Origin: Zizania palustris
Lineage: Eukaryota > Streptophyta > Magnoliopsida > Poales > Poaceae
Assembly (NCBI GenBank): GCA_019279435.1
Contig: JAAALK010000286.1
Coordinates: forward strand, 46,583,457-46,647,456
Direction of reading: 5' to 3'
DNA: 64,000 nt
This document shows, piece after piece, positions 58,701-64,000 of this stretch. The notes below the pieces were generated by a model. The model made no database searches. It was not told where the DNA came from and saw only the letters and a program-made list of their open reading frames with translations. Positions within the stretch are counted from its first letter, which is position 1, and each line of letters opens with the position of its first letter. Made by a program: the position numbers and the translations under genes.

Positions 58701-59881
58701 TTGTACTTTTTGTAAATTATTTGCATCTATCAGGCAGCCAAATTTCCATCCCACATCATCTGAATTTCTCTTAAGGACTCTAGAATTTGCACTTTCAGTT
58801 TCATTGTTGGTTGTCATTCTTATTCAATCACTTACTGAACACAAATTCCTATCAATATGTATTAGTATTACTGCATTAGTAATGATAACAAATTAAACTT
58901 ACTGAGCAAGATGCAACAAATTAAAGAATAAAGAACCAATGCAGCAACTCAGCAAGTAAGCAACACTTACTAAGCTTGACCAGTGAGCAGTGAGCTTGAG
59001 CAGTGAGCCAGTGACCACTGGCGTGTGGCGCTCGAGCGGGAGGGAAGCCGACGGCGCGCGGAGGACGGCGCTCGCGCGGAGGGCTGATGGCGGACGGCGG
59101 TCACTGCTCGGCGTCCAGATCTGGCGTGTGGCGCTCGCGCGGGAGGGAAGCCGGCGACGACGGCGCTCGCTGCGGGGACGATGGCAGGACGGCTGGGACG
59201 ACGACGTGGATAGCTCACGGCGGACGGCGGATGGCGGGGCGGCGGGCACTGCTCGGCGTCCAGATCTAGCGTGTGGCCGTGCGCAAGAGAGAGGTAAAGG
59301 GGGAAAGTGACCGGGAGAGAGGGAAAGAGGGGGGAAGTGAGCCAAAACCCTATTTTTTTGCAGCTCCCTAGGCCGGACCGATTAATCGGTTGGCACCGAT
59401 TAATCGGGTTGACCACTGATTAATCGGTTTGATTGACTGATTAATCTGTCCACCGATTTCTGGCCGATTTCAGCGAAAAATAACTGGACCGTGGCCGATC
59501 ACCGATTAATCGACTGATCGGCCGATTTTTTCAACACTGTTGAGCACTGAGGTGGACCTGGTGTGTCTTGCATACTTGCACAAAGCGTTTTTTTTTGCAC
59601 GAGGCATTTTGACATTTAGGATTCAATGCACACCACACATCTTCAGTTATATCATATAATGTCTGCATTTTCGTCTACAGAAGTTTTTATGCAATTGAAC
59701 GATAAATTGTTGGAAGAATGTCTAACATCTTGAATGTGTGCCATTGTTTTATTGGCTCAGATTGTTAGGCGCTGTTGTTGTGATATCAGCGAATGCTGGG
59801 GGTGCATGGACACCAATTGGTGATGTGACTACCACTATGTTGTGGATTCATGGTCAGATTACAACGTTGAAAATAATTCAG
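46795..59881 (+). CDS. NHD1: Plastid NhaD-type Na+/H+ antiporter, exons 1-6
   Basis: Exons are 46795-47010, 47743-47916, 48064-48192, 48908-49084, 51226-51332 and 59761-59881; all splice phases agree and the gene continues past the window. Exon 1 encodes a Ser/Arg/Pro-rich transit peptide with a Leu-Pro repeat. Later exons give membrane segments and family signatures: FALGYAGIIFEESLAFNKSG, EIVFFLLGAMTIVEIVDAHQ, FFLSSVLDNLTSTIVMVSLL and ISANAGGAWTPIGDVTTTML. The Asp-Asn of LDNLTS and the Asn/Asp of the last stretch are conserved polar residues in the ion path of the NhaD/ArsB-type fold. In Arabidopsis the homologue exports Na+ from the chloroplast. Intron 5 (8.4 kb) holds a hAT element and a copia element; intron 6 holds another copia element. 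Exon borders around the insertions are intact, so splicing may still work. The ATG at 46795 heads the transit peptide. Confidence 0.92.
49340..50240. other. Unclassified insertion-like segment in antiporter intron 4
   Basis: This part of the 2.1-kb intron has a different texture: near-repeats (CCTTGGGCCTGGTGGCCC and CCTTGGGCCTGGTGTCCC at 49680-49750) and a TATA-like GGGTATAAATACCC at about 49927, followed by a leader-like stretch. It could be a solo LTR or another retroelement relic, but I could not find paired ends or a target duplication. Confidence 0.3.
52384..53343 (-). pseudogene. hAT transposase, C-terminal part with hATC dimerisation domain
   Basis: Reading down from 53343, the frame contains LHKTAYVLNPHYSYTDLSIF and GDVDLVSAFMDVVETFYYDD. 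After a likely intron (about 53085-52990) come TSSASGCERNWSAFEM, the hATC signature, and RRNKLDMRHVNNLVFVQFN, separated by another likely intron. An acidic tail follows to the stop at 52384. This part seems undamaged apart from separation from its N-terminal half by the copia element. Confidence 0.8.
53365..57337 (+). mobile_element. Ty1/copia retrotransposon nested in the hAT element
   Basis: Two 136-bp LTRs (53365-53500, 57202-57337) start TGTTAGAG and end CA, and the 5-bp duplication GAAAC lies at 53360-53364 and 57338-57342. A primer-binding site TGGTATCAGAGC follows the first LTR at once (53501-53512), and the purine tract TTGAGGGGGGA precedes the second. I count 5 differences between the LTRs. 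The order protease, integrase, reverse transcriptase, RNase H is that of copia. The element inserted into the hAT transposase exon and is on the host gene's sense strand. Confidence 0.92.
53783..57188 (+). pseudogene. Copia polyprotein relic
   Basis: After a short start with a CRYCKFKTHEIEQC knuckle-like motif come the protease (WILDSGASFHMT), the integrase zinc region (HHRLGHM to CMGCRLGK) and integrase core (FDLIHSDVWGP, YYVIFIDDFSRF, FRADSAGEY). Reverse transcriptase follows (KWVYKIKTRFDGSLERYKAR, QLDVKNAFLHGEL, LLYVDDML), then RNase H (AYSDATWGSD, VYCDSTSAISIA). Frameshifts near 55024 and 55198 and stops at 56682 and 56901 break it. Almost all of Gag is missing: under 300 bases separate the primer-binding site from the knuckle. 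It cannot make a working polyprotein. Confidence 0.88.
57319..58817 (-). pseudogene. hAT transposase, N-terminal and central part with BED zinc finger
   Basis: From ATG 58817 the frame has a BED-type finger (VQCKLCGKQMNGGIFRLKCH, then C at VASC), a Lys/Glu-rich link, and the first catalytic region with GCSIMTDAWTDKKRSIMNL. A 1-base shift near 57960 moves the reading to the next frame, which continues with PTIFWSSCATHTLNLMVEAI. That frame runs to the copia insertion at 57342. The downstream half lies at 52384-53343. Confidence 0.85.
59017..59300. repeat. GC-rich tandem repeat in the hAT 5' region
   Basis: Units containing GGCGTGTGGCGCTCG, GCGGGAGGGAAGCCG and CTGCTCGGCGTCCAGATCT recur two to three times at roughly 100-150-base spacing. 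This is the leader side of the minus-strand transposase. Similar GC-rich leaders precede the other hAT transposase (28100-28490). Confidence 0.6.
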
Positions 59882-60260
59882 GTCAGCATCAGCTTTGCCA
59901 TGTTTTTATATTGTTATGGAATTGTTGCCTTGATCCTAAAGTTCGAACATATAGTATTTATTGCCTTATCATATTACATTATTCACATTGCACCTTACCG
60001 GTCAAATCACCACATAAATGCAATTCAAATGGCATATTTGAGGACTATTTCTCATTTTCCTAACTAATTTTCTATTTGTTTTAATTATTTGGTAACTTTA
60101 TTTGAAGATTGGAATACTCCTTTTTGAAATATCAGACATTTTGGTAATCATATTTTACGACTTTGTGAATATTTTATCAGATTCTCGAATTGTCTGCCAC
60201 AGGTATCAAAATCATGCAAATAATTAAAATAAATATTGAGAAAAATTAAATGACTATTAA

Positions 60261-63200
60261 TGTTAGAGTGTGTGTGTGTGTGGGACTGGTGTGTTAGAGT
60301 GTGTGTGTGTGTGGGACTGGTGTGTGGGCCCCGGGTGGGCCCCTCCTGTAAGGCTCCCCTTTTATCCTCCCAACCCAAGGGAGAGGAATACATCCAGAAC
60401 CTTCCTACATGGTATCAGAGCCTTAGGCTCCTCCTCTTCTCTCCTTCCTCGCCACCGCCGCCGTCTCCATGGCCGGCGAGCTTCCTCCGGCGAGCCCCAC
60501 CTTCTCCTTCTCTCCTTTTCGTGGGCTGGGTACCGCCACAATGACCGGATCCGCTTCTCTCCCGCCCGGATCCGACCCCTGGGGCGGCCAGATCTGGCGC
60601 CGCCGCCCCTTCCCCACTCGGATCCGTCGCCGGGGCGGCCGGATCTGGGGCCGCCGGCCTCCCTCCGCCGGGTTTCGGCCTCTCCCCGCCCTGCCTCGGC
60701 GCCGCCGGCCTCCCCCCGCCGGGGTTTGGCCTCTCCCCGCCCTGCCTCGGCGCCGCCGGCTTCCCCCCGCCCTGCCTCGACGTCGGCGTAGCCGGTTCTG
60801 CCGCCGCCGGGCTTCCCCCGGCCGTTTTCGCCGCCGGCCCGCCCGCCCCGCCTGCAACAGCCACCGGGCCAGCCGGATCTGGGGCCGCCGGCCCTCCCCT
60901 GGTCCCTAGGGCGCCGGACACCACCCTCTCCGCCACGGCCGTGGACTGGCCGGCCCTGGGGGGGCCTCTCTTGCTGCTGCCGGCCTCCCCCAGGCCCCGG
61001 GGGCGCCGCCTCACCTTCCCCCCACCATGGCCATGTTCTGGCCGAACCTGAGTGGACCGCCCACCCTCCCTACCGCTGTGGCCTCGGGCTGGACGACCCC
61101 TACTGATGTGGTAGCTTGCCGACGCTGCCCTTGCTGCCGCCCTTGCCACTGCCAAGACCGCTGCCGCTGCTGCCCCGGTCGCGCGAGCGGGTAGCCGCTC
61201 TTGCTTGGGAGAACGCTCGCCAGACCGCGGATGCTCTGGCCCAGCATGTCGCTGAGGCCGAGCATCACCTCGGGCGGGTTGACCCCACTGCCACCCCGAC
61301 TCCAGCTGTCGCCACAGATCCGGGTACCGCACAGCTCCACGCCCAGGCGGCCGGTGTCCAGAACATCCGGGCGCTTGTGCCAGTCACCCTGGATCCCTCC
61401 TCGTCCTCCTACACCCGCTGGCGCGACCTGGTGCTCCTCACCCTCCAGCGCTATGCCCTGGATGACCACGTCCTCATCGACACTCCGGTGGTCGCCCAGG
61501 GGTCCGTGTGGCGGCGCATGGACAACGTGGTGCTGTCATGGATCCTTGGGTCCATCACTGTCGAGCTCCAGGACATCGTGCGAGAACTGGGTGGCACCGC
61601 TCGGCAGGCCTGGGTTGCGATCGAGGGGCAGTTCCTTGGCAACCGCGAGGCTCGTGCTCTCCAGTTGGACGCTGCTTTCCGCACCTTCGTCCAGGGGGAT
61701 CTCTCCATCTCGGAGTACTGCCGTCGCATGAAAGGGATGGCGGATTCTCTTCGTGACCTTGGCGAGCCTGTTGCGGACCGCACCCTTGTCCTCAACATCC
61801 TCCGTGGTCTCGGAGACAGCTACGCCCATCTCCGGACATGGATCACCAGGACAGTGCCGTTCCCCTCCTTCCGCAAGGTTCGTGATGACCTTGTCCTCGA
61901 GGAGCTGACCCGGGGACTCGCTCCCACCTCTACTACCGCGACTGCCCTAGTCACCCCCGACTCCATCCGGCCGGTCTCCCACCCACCGCCGTCGCCGGCT
62001 CCCTCCCTTCTTGGTACTCCCACCGCCGGTTCCCCTACTGGCGGGGGGGGGGGGGGCGTGGTGGCGATCGTGGTGGCGATCGCGGTGGCGATCGTCGTCG
62101 CCGGGGAGGGGGGCGCCGTGGTGGTACTGGTCGCTGCTCCGGCTCCTACCTCCGCCATGCCAGCACCTGCCGCCGGGAGTGCGCCCTGGCCATCCTTCTC
62201 CAACCCATGGACGGGGCGCATTTCCATGTGGCCGGGATAGTTCACTCCTCGGCCTCCTACTCCGCCTGCGGCCATGCTCACCGGGTGGCCGGTCCCGCCT
62301 GCTCCTTCGGCATGGGGCCCGTGGTCCGGTGGGTGGGATCAGACGGCCCTCGCGCAGTCATTCAACACCATGGCGTTGACTCCGCCGGCCGCTACGGATT
62401 GGGTGGCCGACTCGGGTGCTTCCTTCCACACCACTCCCCATGATGGTATTATCTCCACTCACAGGCCCCCCCACCCATCTCACCCTTCTTCCATCATGGT
62501 TGGGAATGGCTCCTGTCTTCCGGTCACCTCCGTGGGTGATGCGACTCCTTGTGGGTCTTTTCGCCTACAAAACATTCTTGTCGCTCCTGACATTGTTCAT
62601 AACCTACTTTCCATTCGTCAATTCACCACTGATAATTCTTGTTCTGTTGAATTTGACTCTTGTGGTTTGACTGTGAAGGATATGGCCACCCGGCGTCCTC
62701 TTCTCCGCTGTGATAGCACCGGACCCCTCTACACGCTTCGTCTTCCACCTTCCGCTGCTCCACCTTCGTCCGCCCTTGCCACCACAGCGTCTTCCACACT
62801 CTGGCACCGCCGGCTTGGTCATCCCGGTGTCGACATTTTGGCTCAGCTTTGTCGTAGCTCCTCTATTCCTTGTACTAGGGCCACTAGTGAGCACATTTGT
62901 CATGCGTGTCAATTAGGTCATCATGTTCGCCTACCTTTTTCTATTTCTTCCTCGCATGCTGTACATGCGTTTGACCTTATTCACTGTGACTTGTGGACCT
63001 CTCCGATCATGAGTATTTCTGGTTATAAATATTATCTGGTTGTTCTTGATGATTTTTCTCACTACTCATGGACGTTTCCCTTGCGGTCCAAGTCGGATGC
63101 CTTCCCCACGCTCACTCACTTTTTTGCTTGGGTCTCTACTCAGTTTGGGCTTACTATCAAGGCTGTCCAATGTGATAATGGTCGTGAGTTTGACAACTCT

Positions 63201-64000
63201 GCTTCCCGGGCTTTCTTCCTCTCGAAGGGAGTCCAGTTGCGCATGTCCTGCCCCTATACCTCCCCTCAGAATGGCAAGGCTGAGCGCATGATTCGTACCA
63301 CTAATAATGTTATGCGCTCCATGCTCTTTCAGGCTTCGGTTCCCGCTCGCTTCTGGGCTGAGAGCCTCCTTACTGCCACCTATGTGCTCAACCGCCTGCC
63401 TTCTAAGGCCACGAGCGCTCCCACCCCTCACCATGCCTTGTTCGGTACCCCACCTTCCTACACTCACCTTCGTGTTTTCGGGTGTGCTTGCTATCCCAAC
63501 ACTTCTGCCACTGCTCCTCATAAGCTTGCGCCCCGCTCGACCCTGTGTGCGTTTCTTGGCTACTCCCCCGATCATAAGGGGTACCGTTGCTTTGACCTCT
63601 CCTCTCGTCGTGTTCTTATCTCACGACATGTCATCTTCGCTGAGTCTGTCTTTCCTTTCTCCGTTGACTCCACACCCACCACCAGCCTTGAGTTGGACTC
63701 CCTATTTTCTACTGACCCGGTGGTTCAGCCACCTTTGTCTTCTGCAGGTACATCACCGACTGTTCCGGTGGCTCTCCCGCCTGCTGGCGAGCTGTGTGTG
63801 GCAGCGGAGCTGTCCGCCGTGCCGCCCGCGGCCCATGTGCCCTCGGTTGTGCCACGTGCGGCCACTCCTCACCAGCCGGTGTGGCCCTCCGTGCCATGCG
63901 CGGCCCCGACGTCCTCGTCCGTGCAGCCCGCGGCCCCGTCCCTGTCGCCTCCCGTGCCCGGGGTTGGCCCGCTGTTGCCGTCGGCGTCGTGTTCCGCCCC
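60261..64000 (+). mobile_element. Second Ty1/copia retrotransposon, 5' part, in antiporter intron 6
   Basis: The 5' LTR runs 60261-60409 (TGTTAGAG...CTACA) and is preceded by ATTAA as the possible target duplication. The primer-binding site TGGTATCAGAGC begins directly at 60410. The LTR opens with a tandem duplication of a 38-base unit (GTTAGAG, GT repeat, GGGACTGGT). Gag, protease and integrase follow; the rest lies beyond the window. It differs from the nested copia in LTR sequence and GC content. Confidence 0.88.
61116..64000 (+). pseudogene. Copia gag-pol, 5' half, with one in-frame stop
   Basis: The frame has a copia-type Gag (LDPSSSSYTRWRDLVLLTLQ, IVRELGGTARQAWVAIEGQF, ISEYCRRMKGMADSLRDLG), a G-run and Gly/Arg-coding repeat at 62041-62130, then a TAG at 62238-62240. 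The same frame then stays open to the window edge with protease (WVADSGASFHTT), the integrase zinc region (LWHRRLGHPG to CHACQLGH), integrase core (FDLIHCDLWTSP, VQCDNGREFD, SPQNGKAER) and a Pro/Ala-rich link before reverse transcriptase. The hydrophobic reading of the G-rich stretch suggests two compensating slips. The start of Gag upstream of 61116 lies in another frame, so the 5' end is also damaged. Confidence 0.85.

Larger units (their letters stand above)
51858..59539 (-). mobile_element. hAT DNA transposon in antiporter intron 5
   Basis: The perfect 8-bp duplication TTGAGCAC lies at 51850-51857 and 59540-59547. The ends CAATGTTAGAAAAATCGG and, inverted, CAGTGTTGAAAAAATCGG agree at 16 of 18 bases. 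Dense ATTAATCGG and GATCGG repeats fill the first and last 150 bp. The transposase gene is on the minus strand, opposite to the host gene, and is split by a copia element at 53365-57337. Without that insertion the element is about 3.7 kb. Confidence 0.9.

Noticed and set aside
60415..61332. 305-codon Gly/Arg/Ala-rich minus-strand frame
   Set aside because: It lies opposite the GC-rich copia leader and gag start; the composition is what high GC gives by chance.
62041..62130. GATCG-containing short repeat as a CRISPR-like or regulatory array
   Set aside because: It is the Arg/Gly-coding low-complexity part of copia Gag.

Overview
This window is nuclear DNA of a grass, most likely rice or a close relative of Oryza. 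The evidence is GC-rich, plastid-targeted first exons beside AT-rich intergenic DNA, and rice-type transposons: Helitrons ending CTAG, Stowaway and Tourist-like MITEs, (TA)n-flanked elements and very long LTRs. No prokaryotic features, tRNA, rRNA or CRISPR were seen.

Four host genes are supported. (1) At 188-648 on the minus strand are the first two exons of a plastid rhodanese/UPF0176-type protein that runs off the left edge. (2) At 19494-20086 (+) is a three-exon gene for a 68-aa protein resembling small CYSTM proteins. (3) At 26312-27054 (-) is a three-exon gene for a 172-aa MaoC-fold hydroxyacyl-thioester dehydratase of the mitochondrial fatty-acid synthesis type. (4) At 46795-59881 (+) are the first six exons of a plastid NhaD-type Na+/H+ antiporter (NHD1) that runs off the right edge. 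All intron phases I checked in these genes are consistent.

Everything else is mobile DNA, much of it nested, and many borders are fixed by target-site duplications (TSDs). From 1.1 to 4.9 kb there is a CACTA-like element with a hAT element inside. From 7.9 to 14.6 kb there is a Mutator-like inverted-repeat element with a 9-bp TSD, split by a MITE (itself holding a Stowaway) and by a 5.1-kb Helitron. The Helitron carries exon fragments of cohesin subunit SCC3 and of a GCN1-like gene. A second copy of the hAT family follows at 14.6-15.4 kb. From 17 to 25 kb there are MITEs around the small gene.

From 27.9 to 44.7 kb there is one hAT element with an 8-bp TSD and a dead transposase. A MITE has landed in its transposase gene, and a 13-kb pile of long-LTR retrotransposon remnants (three LTR copies, two primer-binding sites, a gag fragment and a 1000-N gap) has landed in the MITE. 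The antiporter gene carries a second, unrelated hAT element (7.7 kb, 8-bp TSD) in intron 5, with a Ty1/copia element inside it (5-bp TSD), and another copia element in intron 6. The hAT and copia coding regions all carry frameshifts, stops or truncations.

The least expected signal is in the long LTRs. Three matching exon-like segments keep one reading frame and a small acidic peptide between two diverged LTR families, with mostly synonymous differences. This looks like a spliced open reading frame carried inside the LTR.
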